From Candidatus Streptomyces philanthi (GTDB taxonomy: Bacteria; Actinomycetota; Actinomycetes; Streptomycetales; Streptomycetaceae), in contig CP073042.1 of the NCBI GenBank assembly GCA_018114805.1, forward strand, positions 6,307,501 through 6,371,500: a DNA stretch of 64,000 bases, in the 5' to 3' direction. Shown piece after piece: positions 42,750 to 52,693 of the stretch; position 1 is the first letter of the stretch; every line of letters starts with the position of its first letter. A model generated the notes under the pieces. It worked only from the letters and a program-made list of their open reading frames with translations, did not search any database and was not told the DNA's origin. Both the position numbers and the translations under genes were made by a program.

Positions 42750-45700
42750 TCACGGAGACGGGGCCGGCCGCCCCGCCGCTCCCGCGCGGTCCGCGTGCAG
42801 CAGGTCGTGGATCTCCCGTGCCTCGCCCGCGTGCCGGGCCATGGCCAGCTGCTGTTCCGCGAGGATGCCCTGGAACAGGGCCAGGGCCTCGGCGGACGTG
42901 GCGCGGGCGGCGTCGGAGCGGTCGCCCGCCGCCAGCCGGGCGCGGGCGAGGCCGGCCAGCGCGTGGGCGAGCAGTTCCCGGTGGGCGTGGGGCTCTCCGG
43001 CCGCGTGCTCCCGCGCCCGCCCGACCGCCTCCCGCGCCACCTCCGTGGCCTGCCGCGCCCGCCCGGTCAGGGCCAGCACCCGGGCCCGCCCGGCGAGGAG
43101 TTCGGTCAGCACGGGGCCCAGCGGCGGGGGCCCGCCGTCGAGGCGGTGCAGGACGCGCACGGCGTCCTCGCTCGCGGTGACGGCCTCCTCCCCGCGGCCC
43201 GGCACGGTCGCCGCGCACAGGGCGAACGCGTGCAGCGACCCGGCGCGCAGCGCCGTGCCCCAGATGTCGTCCGGCAGCGCCGCACAGAACGCGACGGCCT
43301 CGGCGAGCGACGGCAGGGCGGTCGCCGGCGCGGCCGTGTCCGAGGCGGCGGCCACCTCGAAGCGCAGCACGGCCCGTTGCAGCAGGGCGTCGTCCACCTC
43401 GGTATCGGCGAGCGGTGGTTCGGCGTCGGCCCGGGCGACCGCGAGCGCCTCGTCGACGCTCGCGGCCGCCGCCGACGGGTCACCGGTGCGCCACAGCACG
43501 CGGGCTCGGCGCAGGAGTACGTTCGTCAGCTCGGCACGCAGGTCGGACGGGTCACCGCGATGGTGCGCGCGGAGCCCGGCGAGGGCGCTGGTCACCGGGG
43601 GCAGGGCGTCCCGCCAGTGCCCGCGGGCTTCCAGCGTCTCGGCGAGCAGCGCCTCACAGCGGGCCAGGGCGAGCCCGCTGACCTCGTCGCCGAGGTGCCG
43701 GTGTGCGGCCCGTCGGTGCGCGCGCCTCGTCCGCGACCGTGGCCGCCTCCGTCGGGCGGCCGATCCACCACAGCCGTCGTGCGTGTCGCTCCAGGTCGTC
43801 GGCGTGCCCGGTCCGGTGTTCCTGGCGCTGTTCGCCCTCGCCCCGCCGGACCCAGCCGTCCCTCATGCCCAGCGCCTCGCGGGACCGCTTGAGGGACTCC
43901 TCGTGCTCCCCGCCGATCCACAGCGACTCCCCGATGGCCGCCAGGACGCTCCACAGGTCGGTCTCGTAGCGCAGGGGCGCCTCGATGGAGAGCGTACGCA
44001 GCCGTCGCAGGGCCTCCTCGGCGGCTCCGAGCGCGTTCTCGAAGTCCCCGAGGTCGTAGTGGGCGCGCAAGGCGGTCAGCCAGTTCCTGAGCAGCGGCTC
44101 GGCGAAGGCCCGCCGGCAGGTCCCGCTCCGCCCGGCTGTTGACTGCTATGGACTCCCGGACCGTCGCCAGGGCCGCGTGCGGCTCACCGAGCGCGAGCTG
44201 GGCGCCCGCCAGGTTGTTCAGGCACGTGGCCAGGTCCGGCAGGTGGGCCCCGGGCGCGGAGTCGGCCAGCTCCCGCAGGATGTCCGCGGCCTCCCGGAAG
44301 TGGCCCGCCGCACGGGCCGTCTCCTGGGGTGTCCCGTCCTCGGACCGCGACGTGCCCGCGAGGGTGGTCAGGGCCATGGCCAGGAGGTTGCGGAAGCCGT
44401 CCGGTTCGACGCGGGCCAGCTCGCGGAAGAGGTGGACGCTTTGGCGCGCGACCCGTTGTGCCCGGCGGTGGTAGCCGCTGGCCTGGCATTGTGTGGCGAG
44501 GGTGTTGAGGGCCAGGGCCAGGGCCAGGGCCAGGGCCAGGGCCAGGGCCAGGCGGGGGGTGTGGATGTGGGGCCGCTCGTCGGCCAGGTCGCGGTAGAGC
44601 CCCACCGCTTCCTCGGCGGCGTCGAGCGCCTCGGCCTGGTGCCCGAGGTTGCCGAGGTCGATGGCCAGGCTGTTGAGGCTGTTGGCGAAGTCCGCCTGGT
44701 ACGCGCGCGGCCGCGCCTCCGCGAGCCGTCTGCGGATGGCGACGGACTCGCGGATGTCGGCCAGCGCCTCCCGGTGCGAGCCGGCCAACTGGGCCGCGGA
44801 GGAGGCGGTGGCCAGGATCAGGGCGAGCCCCGACAACGCGGCGTCGGGGTTCTCCTCGGCGAGCCGCCGCTGGAGCCTGACGGCCCTGCGGGTCGCGGCC
44901 AGGGCGAGGTCGCGGCGGCCGGACTCCATCGCGACGATGGCGTGGTTGTTCAGGTGGTTGACCATGAGGGTGTCGTGCGCCTCGGGATCGTCGTCCCACA
45001 CGGCCTTGCACAGTCGCCTGCTCTCCTCGGCCACGCGCCACGCCGTGTCGTGGTCGCCCAGCAGGCGCGCCGCCGCGCGCGTCTCCAGGTCCTTCACCAG
45101 GTCCGCCCGGCCCTGCGGGTCGTTCGGGCGCAGCGCGGCCCGCAGCAGCTCCACGCCCTCCGTCGCCGCCTCGTACGCCTCCCGCCGGCGTCCGACGTCG
45201 GTGGGGAAGATGGCCGCGTTGACCCGGCAGGCCCCGCGTTCGGCCTGGTGGCGCGGGTGGTCCGGCGGGATCTCCCGCCACAGGTCGTACGTCTCGCACA
45301 CCGCCTCAAGGCACTCCTCCCGCTCGCCCACGGACGACAGGCGTTTGGAGATCTCGCGCAGTGCGACGGCTAGGCCCGGGCGTGCCACCGGGTCGGCGGT
45401 GGCCCGCAGCCGGTGGGCGGCGACGATGCGCCGGTGCAGGGTCAGCACCCAGGGGGGGCCAGCAGGTACGGGTGGGGCGGGGACGGCCGAAGCCAGGTGC
45501 TCCAACTCGTCTAGCCCGGCGTCGGGGCGCTCGACGAGCGCTTCCAGCGCGGCCAGCAGCGGGGCCGGCTCCTCCAGGCGGGACGCCAGGGCGACGACCG
45601 CCGGGCCGAGCACCGCCGGGTGCCGCAGGCACCAGTCGGTCAGCGTCCCGCTGTCGGGGCCGGCGCCCCGTACGCAGGCCCGGGTGACGAGGGCGAGGAA

Positions 45701-47488
45701 GCTGGTGGCCTGGTCGGGTGTGGCGGCCGGCAGCAGCGCGTCGACCAGACCGGGGTCGTCCCGGACGTGCTCGCTGACCAGGCGTTCGGCCAGCCGGTCC
45801 GGCCGCAGGCGTACGCCGGCGTCACCGTCGGCCAGGAGCGTGGCCCGCACCCAGGCGTGCACGGCCCGCAGGTCGCCGGGTGCCGCGCCGCCGTGGTCGG
45901 TGCCGAGCACGCGGGCGAGCACGGCGGTCGTCTCGCGCCGCCCGCTCGGCCCCAGCGCCACCACCGCCTCCTCCAGCGTCCGCCACAGCAGGGGAGGGCA
46001 GAGCCGGGAGGCCCGGGCGGTGCCGCGCCAGTGTGCCCGCTCGTGCTGGAGCAGCCGCTTCTCGACGGCCGACGCGTCTCCCGGACTGGCCGCCACTCCC
46101 CGCGCCGCGTCCAGCAGGTGCACCAGGGCGGCCATGTGCAGGGTGAGCGGAGAGCCGTGGGTGCCCTCGGGGAGGGGCGGCGGGGTGCACGCGGCGTACC
46201 CGCGCCACGCCGGCCCGTCGTGACCGGAGAGCGCCTCCAACGCGTGGGCCAGGGCGCGGGCCGGTCTCGCGGTAGCCGTCGGGGCCGCCCAGGGGCAGTT
46301 CCGGGAGTTCGCGCACCAGCGCGGTCGAGAGCATTGCGCCGCGCTGGAGGGAGTCCCCGGCGACCTCCTCGATCCAGTCGCCGGCCGAGCGGGCGAGCAG
46401 GACCGCCTTGACCGGCGCCTCGCGGTGTCGGGCGGTGAAGTCCAGCACGGCCCGCGCCTCCTCGACGCGGCCGTCGGCCCCGTCGACCACCACCAGCAGG
46501 GGCAGCCCGGGCGCGCACGTGTCGTGCCCCGGCCGGGCACCGGGCCGTAACCACACGACGGACCACCGTGGTTGCAGGCTTCGGGCCAGTTCCACCGCGA
46601 GCCGGGTCTTGCCCCGGCCGCCGGGGGCGTGCACGACGGCGACCTCGCTGTCGCCCTGCTCGGTCCTGGCGGTCAGCGCGCGTAGCTCGGCCTCCCGGCC
46701 GTGGAAGGGCACGACCGCGCGCGCTGGGTGGAGCAACTCCACGGCCGAGCGCGGCGGGTGGCGCGGCACGGTGTGGTGGTCGGGGTCGGCGAGGTCGGCG
46801 TACTCCACGGGCTGGGGCACGTGCGGGCCGGGCGCCCCGCGTCCAGGGCGGCGAGGAACGACGCGTCGTGCAGGAGGACGACGGCCGGTTCCGCCTCCAG
46901 CCGCGCCGGGACGCGGTCGGGTACGTCGGCGACGACGACGCCCAACACGAGGTCGCCGCACAGCACGGCCGCCCCCGACATCCCGTTCCAGGCGGAATCC
47001 CTGGCCCCCCTGGGCCGGTAGGTCGTGCCGTCCAGCACGTACACGCCGCCGACCAGCCCGCTGAGGGGGCTGATCCGGCCCTGTGCCTGCTCCGACTCGC
47101 GGGAGCGGTGCTCGGTGTGCGGGAAACCGGTGGCGCGCCACGCGACGGACGCGCTGTCCCCGGCGATCCGCCCCCACGACACCCGGGCGGGCCCGGCGGG
47201 CTCCCAGCTCTCCGAGGTGACGCGCACCAGCGCGGCGTCCGTGTGGGAGGCGTGCTGGTCGGCGCCGCCGCCCTCCGGCATCCCGCGCCACACGACGAGC
47301 CCGGCGTGGTCGACGCCCGTCCCGACCCGGGCGACGCCGACCGGCGAGTCGACCTCGCCCACGACGTGTGCGGCCGTCAGCACCAGCCCGGGCGCGATCT
47401 CGTAACCGGCCCCCCAGTTGTCCGCCCACGCCACCCGCACCACACGGCTACCACTCACCGGACGCCCGCCGTTCCGTACCGACGCCAC
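42750..47488 (-). pseudogene. Trypsin-like protease / P-loop NTPase / TPR protein, frameshifted
   Basis: About 1,580 residues when joined. The N-terminus is a cytosolic trypsin-like protease without a signal peptide: His41 in LTAAHVVG, Asp84 in HTDAALV, Ser171 in NGMSGAAV. Next comes a P-loop NTPase (Walker A GGRGKTRLA, Walker B LPLLVVVDGADG), then a helical region and many TPR-like repeats to the end. This matches the predicted NTP-dependent conflict systems in which a STAND-type NTPase with a sensing repeat tail controls a protease. The trypco2-like gene lies 25 bases upstream. Frameshifts fall near 46830, 46260, 44115 and 43715. GTG 47488 is assumed; GTG 47458 is also possible. A (GCCAGG)7 tract encodes Leu-Ala repeats in the TPR part. 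Confidence 0.8.
44511..44552. repeat. Hexanucleotide microsatellite (GCCAGG)7 in the TPR region
   Basis: Seven perfect GCCAGG units encode, on the minus strand, a run of alternating Leu and Ala within a TPR helix. Each unit adds two residues and keeps the frame, so copy-number change alters helix length without breaking the gene. Confidence 0.95.
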
Positions 47489-47513
47489 CGCGAAACGCTG
47501 GAAACGCGCCCCG

Positions 47514-47852
47514 TCACCTGGGCCGTCGGCCGGCGGCGCCGCCGTCGGGGGAGGCGTCCGCCGCCGGGCCCTGCCCCTGCGCGACGACGCGCACCGGGCC
47601 GTCGCCGCGCCGGGTGGTGAGGGTCACCGTCACCCGGTGGCTGCGGCTACGCGCCGCCGAACCCTCCGCGTCCGTGGTGACGACCCAGGCGCGCACGCCC
47701 CCACTCGCCCGTGCCTCGCGATGGACCTCGACCAGGAACTCCAACTCGATCGGGCCGACGTCGAAGGTGACGTCCCGCCCCTCGCCGCGCTGTGCGGCCT
47801 CCATCAGACCGTCGCGCACAGCGGCGACGGCATCCGCCAACTCGATCTCCAC
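47514..47852 (-). CDS. Trypco2-like trypsin-co-occurring protein
   Basis: A 112-residue protein. The start VEIELADAVAAVRDGLMEAAQRGEG followed by VTFDVGPIELEFLVEVHREA and a final beta strand VTVTLTTRR matches the trypsin-co-occurring domain 2 pattern. Such proteins sit beside trypsin-like effectors in conflict loci, and the protease/NTPase/TPR gene begins 25 bases later on the same strand. GTG 47852 has GGGGGGA upstream. Its biochemical job is unknown; a protein-binding or chaperone-like role for the effector is only a guess. Confidence 0.75.
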   Translation of the reverse strand: MEIELADAVAAVRDGLMEAAQRGEGRDVTFDVGPIELEFLVEVHREARASGGVRAWVVTTDAEGSAARSRSHRVTVTLTTRRGDGPVRVVAQGQGPAADASPDGGAAGRRPR

Positions 47853-48000
47853 GTGATCCCCCCGGATTCGCCCGTGGCCGTGGCGCCCCGGTCCTCCGCC
47901 CGGCGCCCCACCACGGCGGACCGACTGTAGGCAAGGGCTGGTTGACCTGTCCCGTGGTTCGCGAAGGTGGGAGCGCCGCACACGGCCGTCGGCGCAGGCG

Positions 48001-48072
48001 AGGGCACCCGCCGGTCCGGGTGGGAGCGCGGCGGGGCGCAGGGGGTGGTGCGTGCGGGGGTTACGCGCCGAA
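48001..48072. repeat. Diverged copy of the DUF397 3'-end/terminator module
   Basis: CACCCGCCGGTCCGGGTGGG through GGTGGTGCGTG to TTACGCG resembles, in order, the sequence flanking the 3' ends of the DUF397 genes at 50.2, 53.4 and 56.2 kb. The few codons left on the minus strand (FHVGAGRFGA-stop) are compatible with a decayed DUF397 end. It lies in the gap between the trypco2-like gene and DinB, where no other gene is supported. Confidence 0.45.
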
Positions 48073-48188
48073 GCGGCCAGCCCCGACGTGGAACGGGACG
48101 CTCCAGGTGCCCTCCCTGGGAAGACGCTCCGGGTGTCCTCCCAGAAAGGCGCTCGGAAGCGGACACGGTCGCGTGCGAGGATCACACG

Positions 48189-48704
48189 ATGAGCAACCCC
48201 CGCCGAGATCTGCTGCGTTGGCAGTTCGACATGACCTGGTCGCTGTTCGAGTACCACCTGGAGCGGCTGGCGCCCGAGGCTTTCCTGTGGGAGCCCGCCG
48301 ACCTGACCTGGACAGTGCGTCCGGACGCCGCCGGCCACTGGCGGCCGGACTGGGCCGACACCGAGCCCGACCCCGTACCCGTGCCCACCGTCGGCTGGGT
48401 GAGCTGGCACATCGGCTGGTGGTGGAGCACCACCGTCGACCACGCACGGGGACGCACGCCCCGGGAGCGCACCGACGTCACCTGGCCAGGCGACGGGCCG
48501 GCGGCCGTCGCCTGGTTCCGCGACCTGCGGACCCAGTGGCTAGCGGTCCTCGACGCACTCACCGACGCCGACCTGGACGCCGCCTCCACGCTGCCGTGGC
48601 TGACCCCTCCGGACAACACCGTCAGCCACATGGTCGCCAGGCTGAACGCCGAGTTGATGAAGAACGTCGCCGAGATCGGGCAGCTCCGGCCGGCGGCACC
48701 GTAG
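48189..48704 (+). CDS. DinB-family protein
   Basis: A 171-residue four-helix DinB-like protein: LRWQFDMTWSLFEYHLERL, VGWVSWHIGWWWSTTVDHA with metal-binding His residues, and a third His in TVSHMVARLNAELMKNVAEIGQLR. DinB proteins are metal-dependent hydrolases or thiol transferases, mostly of unknown substrate. ATG 48189 gives the usual family N-terminus. The natural C-terminus seems to be lost: after GQLR the sequence becomes the reverse strand of a truncated MFS gene. Confidence 0.85.
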   Translation: MSNPRRDLLRWQFDMTWSLFEYHLERLAPEAFLWEPADLTWTVRPDAAGHWRPDWADTEPDPVPVPTVGWVSWHIGWWWSTTVDHARGRTPRERTDVTWPGDGPAAVAWFRDLRTQWLAVLDALTDADLDAASTLPWLTPPDNTVSHMVARLNAELMKNVAEIGQLRPAAP

Positions 48705-49499
48705 AGCAGCAGGAACGTGGTGATCAGACCGCCGCCGGCATGGGTGACCTGTTCCAGGAACGGTGTCACGTAGGTGTACGTACCGAAGTGGGCCAGTACG
48801 ACGAGGACCGTCAGCGCGAGCGCGAAGCGGGTGGTGGCGCCACGGAGCAGGCCGCTGAGCACACCCAGCCGGGTGGCCCGGCACGGGGGAAGCGGTGGCA
48901 CGAACAGGACCAGCATGACCAGGACGCCGACGGTCAGCGCGCCCATGAGGGCGAACGCGGTGCGCTACCCGGCGAGTTCACCGATCAGGGTGCCCGCCCG
49001 CACCCCGAGGACCGACCCCAGCGGGACGGCCGAGAAGATCACGGCAGTCGCCCTGCCGACGGAGGCGGGCGGCACCAGCCGTTCGGCCAACCCGGCTCCG
49101 ATCGACCAGAAGCCGCCGATCGTGATCCCGACCATGACCCGGGAGACCAGCACGAGCCAGTAGTCGGGGGCCACGGCCGCGAGGAAGTTGGCGAGCGCCA
49201 GCAGGAAGACGAAGGCGCACAGCATCAGTCGCCGGTCGTAGCCTGCCGTGGCCACGGTCACCAGGGGAGCGGAGACCGCCGCCAGGAACCCTGGCATGGT
49301 CATCATCAGTCCGGCCATCCCGTCCGTGACGGTGAAATCGGACCCGATCGAGGTCAGCAGCCCGATCGGCAGGATTTCGGTGGTGACGATGACGAAGGAT
49401 CCCCGACATCACCGAGACCACGGCCAGCCACCCGCTCAACGGGGCGCGTGGAGGTAGGCGTTCGTCATGGACCGAAGCGGTGGTGGTGGCGGCGTGCAT
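48690..49499 (-). pseudogene. Truncated MFS transporter
   Basis: About two thirds of a 12-helix transporter of the sugar-efflux/AraJ-type MFS group: SGWLAVVSVMSG at the start, MAGLMMTMPGFLAAVSAPLVTVATAG, the long segment LVLVSRVMVGITIGGFWSIGAGLAERLVP, and later RFALALTVLVVLAHFGTYTYVTPFLEQV to LLLYGAAG, where it ends abruptly in the DinB gene. The frame shifts near 49395 and an in-frame TAG lies at 48965 (Trp expected after GELAG). The last three or four helices are missing, so this is a real remnant even if the small lesions are errors. Confidence 0.75.
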
Positions 49500-49754
49500 G
49501 GCGGTTCCGTCCTATGGAGGCAGCGCGTTTCGCGAGCAGTCCAGCAGGGCTCACCACGAGGTGGCTGGCGGTTCCGCGACCGCAACCTCCCACCTCACGG
49601 TGGTGTCGCATTCCGGCTCACGGCGGCCCGCGCGGCACGGCCTACGCTGTGACTCGCGGCCATCGCGTGCTCTGCGGTCTTCACCCACCGATGAGCAACG
49701 GCGACGGCACCCGTCCGCACAGCGCCCTCACCGCAGACCGTGCCAGGAGGAGAA
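49500..49754. other. Intergenic region, nothing recognised
   Basis: Between the MFS remnant start and the MazF-like gene. The only clear element is AGGAGGAGA, the ribosome binding site at 49746-49754. Confidence 0.5.
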
Positions 49755-50120
49755 ATGCGACACGGCGAAGTCTGGTGGGTCGACTTCGACGAGCGACGGC
49801 CGGTCGTGCTGCTGCCGGGGGACGAGGCATCCGGGCTCCGGGCGATGCAGGTCGTCGCTCCGGCGGGCATCGACATCAGCGGTCTGGCCGTCGAAGTGGC
49901 CGTGGGTGCCGCGGACAGTCTGCCCTTCGAGGGCGTCCTGCGGTTCGCGTTGCCGCGCCCGGGCTTCACCCCGTGCACGTGGCTGACCACCGTGTCCCGG
50001 GACGACCTGGTCGAGCGGGTAGGCGTGCTGTCCTCCGCGAAGCTCAGCGAGATCGAGGACGCCCTCCGCCTCGGTGGGCTTGGAGTAGGCGGGCAAGGGA
50101 CGGACCGCCGCCGACGGTAG
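49755..50120 (+). CDS. MazF/PemK-like endoribonuclease-fold protein
   Basis: A 121-residue protein with the MazF-type start MRHGEVWWVDFDERRPVVLLPGDE and the strand VGVLSSAKLSEIEDALRLG that ends the family fold. MazF toxins cut mRNA at short sites and are held by a small antitoxin. No antitoxin-sized gene precedes or follows it, so it may be an orphan, may use a trans partner, or may be a housekeeping relative. ATG 49755 has AGGAGGAGA directly upstream. Confidence 0.75.
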   Translation: MRHGEVWWVDFDERRPVVLLPGDEASGLRAMQVVAPAGIDISGLAVEVAVGAADSLPFEGVLRFALPRPGFTPCTWLTTVSRDDLVERVGVLSSAKLSEIEDALRLGGLGVGGQGTDRRRR

Positions 50121-50175
50121 CAGGTCGTCGGTAGGGGCATCGGGGAAGTGGCCCCCCGAGTTGTGGCACGCAGAA

Positions 50176-50212
50176 GGCCCCCGCCGGTCTCGGTCGGAGT
50201 GCGGCAGGGGCC
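50176..50212. terminator. Hairpin beyond the DUF397 gene
   Basis: GGCCCCCGCCG (50176-50186) pairs with CGGCAGGGGCC (50202-50212) with one mismatch. It lies between the convergent MazF-like and DUF397 genes and could stop transcription from both sides. Diverged forms recur next to the other DUF397 copies near 53.35 and 56.18 kb. Confidence 0.65.
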
Positions 50213-50229
50213 CGGAGGGTGGTGCGTGG

Positions 50230-50433
50230 TTACGCGGTGAAGTCGCCGGTCTTGACGCCGGCCACGAATGCGGTTCAGGCCGTGAGGTCGAAGGCGAGGG
50301 TGGGGCCGTACGGGTCCTTGCTGTCGCGGACCGAGATGGTGCTGTGCGCGGCGGCGAGGTTGGCGGCGACCTCAACGCATTGACCGCCATTGGCGCTGTA
50401 GGAGGACTTGAACCAACGGCGGATTCGGTCGTC
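50230..50433 (-). pseudogene. DUF397 protein, disrupted
   Basis: A small protein with the DUF397 core WFKSSYSANGGQCVEVAANL and ISVRDSKDPYGP. The frame needs one shift after the ATG at 50433 (MTTE then WFKSS), and a TGA at 50275-50277 replaces the invariant Trp in LTA-W-TAFVAGVKTGDFTA. The last codon is TAA at 50230. DUF397 genes usually follow an XRE/DUF5753 regulator and may act as its toxin-like or modulating partner. No such regulator precedes this copy. Confidence 0.75.
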
Positions 50434-51057
50434 ATGGAGCGTGCCCGTTCGCGCTTGCGTGGTGCCCGTGTACCAACAAGAGGCCGTTGACCGAACGCGA
50501 GCTGGACCAGCTTCAGCCGGCGTGGCTGAGGCGGCATGAGGGGGCTCGGCGGATCGACTGGGTCTCACCCGTTCGACGCAGAGTCGACGCCCGGTCCACC
50601 GCCACCGGCCAACGGTCATCTTCGCAGTTGGGCGTGTGCTTCGCCCCGCCACGGGCAGCCACTTTTGGCGCCTGTGAGCGAAGGTGCCCACGTGCGCGCG
50701 GAGGTAGCGTTTCTCGGGATGGGCGGCTTCGGTCCGGGACCGCTCGAACCGTGCGGGACCGCAACGGCCTGACGAATCGACCATCCGCCCCGAGAAACCA
50801 TCCGCCCCGAGAACGAGAACGGTGAGGGCCGCCCACCGTGGAGGGGTTCGCGCGGCCTCGCATCCGCGGGCGCCGATCGAGAAGGCCCCGTTGCACCGAG
50901 GCGGCCGTTACGGGGGCCGGACCCCGCCAGGGCTCGGGGCCGCCCACGGCCCTGCGGCGGCACCATCCGACCTCACACCTCCGATGGACTTCCCGCGGCC
51001 CCCGCGGGCGGAACGGACTTGGCACGTGCCCACGAAGAGAACCGGGAGGAAAAACAA
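50434..51057. other. 624-bp region without a supported gene
   Basis: Several overlapping short frames exist but none has a good start, codon pattern or recognisable domain. CGCCCCGAGAACCATCCGCCCCGAGAAC near 50790-50817 holds a short direct repeat (CATCCGCCCCGAGAA). GGGAGGA at 51043-51049 is the ribosome binding site of the following MACPF gene. Confidence 0.5.
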
Positions 51058-52400
51058 ATGAGCGAGAAACTGGTGAAGGTGAAGAACACCAACGGAAACG
51101 GCCGTGGGCTCAAACTCGACACCGACGCGTTCCTGACGCACACGCAGCAAGCTCACCACCGACACGATCATGGGCACGGACGATGACTTCCTGCTTGACG
51201 ACACCCCTCTCGCCCGGTACATCGAAAGCTCGACGAAACTCTCGGAGGCCCTGGACAAGGATGACAAGCTCTACATCGGCAAGATCAGAGGGGCCGTCAA
51301 CCCCGATGGGGGAGAAAAGTGGTTCAACCTGAGCAACCCCACGAAAAGAGATATCCTCGACCAGCTGGGCGTTTTTCGCGGACGCACTCCCGGCAAGCGC
51401 GGGCTCACGAAAAAATTCAAGAACGTAGGCGCGGCGGTGTTGCCTGACGCCAATCAGCCCGACGTCAGCTCCGAAAAGGCCACCGCCTACCGCTTCTCCG
51501 AATTCACCAGACACCTGGAGATTTCCGGCGTAAATTCCGCCTCCGTGCAACTCACGACACCCTTCGGTGACGCCAAGGCGGAATACGAATACGAAAGCAA
51601 GAAGTCCCAGGACGGCAGGACGGCCACCGAACAAATGTTCACCCGCTTCACGGTCCGCAAGGTCATCCTGAAGCATGACAAGAAAAAGATCAAACCCAAT
51701 GCCGATTTCGCCAAAGCGCTCGAAGAGCCCCTCGACTTCGAAAAAGACCAGGTGACCGAGGAGCACTACAGAAAACTCATGAAGGTCCTGGAGGAGTGGG
51801 GCTTCTACGTTCCGGCGTACTTCACCCTCGGCGGCCTCATCCACGCCTCGGACACCACCGAGATCAACGAGTACTCCCAGGCCGAGAAGGAGCGGAGGGA
51901 GTTCGGAGGCTCCATCGCGGCGTCCTTCCGTGGCATTGGCGCCGGCGCCGACTACAAGAAGTCCAGCGGAAACGAAAATGTCCAGAAAAACAAATGAAGT
52001 ACAAGGACACCGTCTGATGGCGATCGGAGGCAATCCCATCGCCTCCCACGATGACTACTCGAACTGGGCCGAAAGCCTCAACTACGCCAAGAACTGGGCG
52101 GTCATCGAACAAAACGACCTCTACCCTTCCGTATACCTCATCGATCAAGAGGTAAAGTACATCGAGCTACAGGACCGCATCTGGTTCACACTCGTAGCAT
52201 TCGTGCGGAGCAACGGCAAGTGGAAGCCGCGCCACGAATACGTGGATATGGCCAAATACACTAAACGCCTGTGGGACCTTAACCACGGCGAGGGGGCCGC
52301 GGTCCCGGACTGGCTCGAGGCGGCTTGCACCAACCGGGCCGCCGTTGGGCAGCCGGGCCCCGGCGCCGTGCAGAACCCGGCGGCCCGCGACCGCGACTGA
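51058..52400 (+). pseudogene. MACPF (perforin-like) domain protein, frameshifted, low G+C
   Basis: About 445 residues when joined. No signal peptide is seen at ATG 51058 (GGGAGGA upstream). The signature region of the membrane-attack-complex/perforin fold is WGFYVPAYFTLGGLIHAS, followed by the helix-forming SQAEKERREFGGSIAASFRGIGAGADY and the usual ending GGNPIAS...WAESL...YPSVYLI. MACPF proteins oligomerise and open pores in target membranes. Frame changes occur near 51150 and near 51985 (AAAAAC; one A too many). G+C is near 57%, far below the surroundings, and AAA/GAA/ATC codons are common, which points to acquisition by transfer. Bacterial targets and triggers of such proteins are mostly unknown. 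Confidence 0.75.
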
Positions 52401-52693
52401 GGCCGGCCCCGCCCGACCAGCCGCGGCCGTCGGCCCCCGCCTTGACGGCGACGCCGTGACGGGCCCGCCCTGCAGCACCCCGTTCAGGTCGTTCTCCCGG
52501 CTGTTGCCCAAAGTGCTTGTCTCAGCAGAGGTTCTTGAAAACCGGGCAGGCAGCACCACTCGGATGCTTCGTACAAGGGGCGTTCCGTGTGCAGGCGTGA
52601 AGACTTGACCGTGCAGTGACCGAACCGTCTGCGGCTTACGCGTGGAAACCGGTCGCGGCGCGATCGTCCCTTGTGCCAGTAGGAGGTACGCGC
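52401..52693. other. Intergenic region, nothing recognised
   Basis: Between the MACPF gene and the small secreted protein. AGGAGG at 52680-52685 precedes ATG 52694. No coding sequence supported. Confidence 0.5.

Noticed and set aside
51975..51997. Possible programmed frameshift in the MACPF gene at CAGAAAAACAAATGA
   Set aside because: A -1 slip would lead into the wrong frame; a +1 shift is needed, and the run has only five A's, so it is not the classical A-AAA-AAC site. A one-base homopolymer error is simpler.
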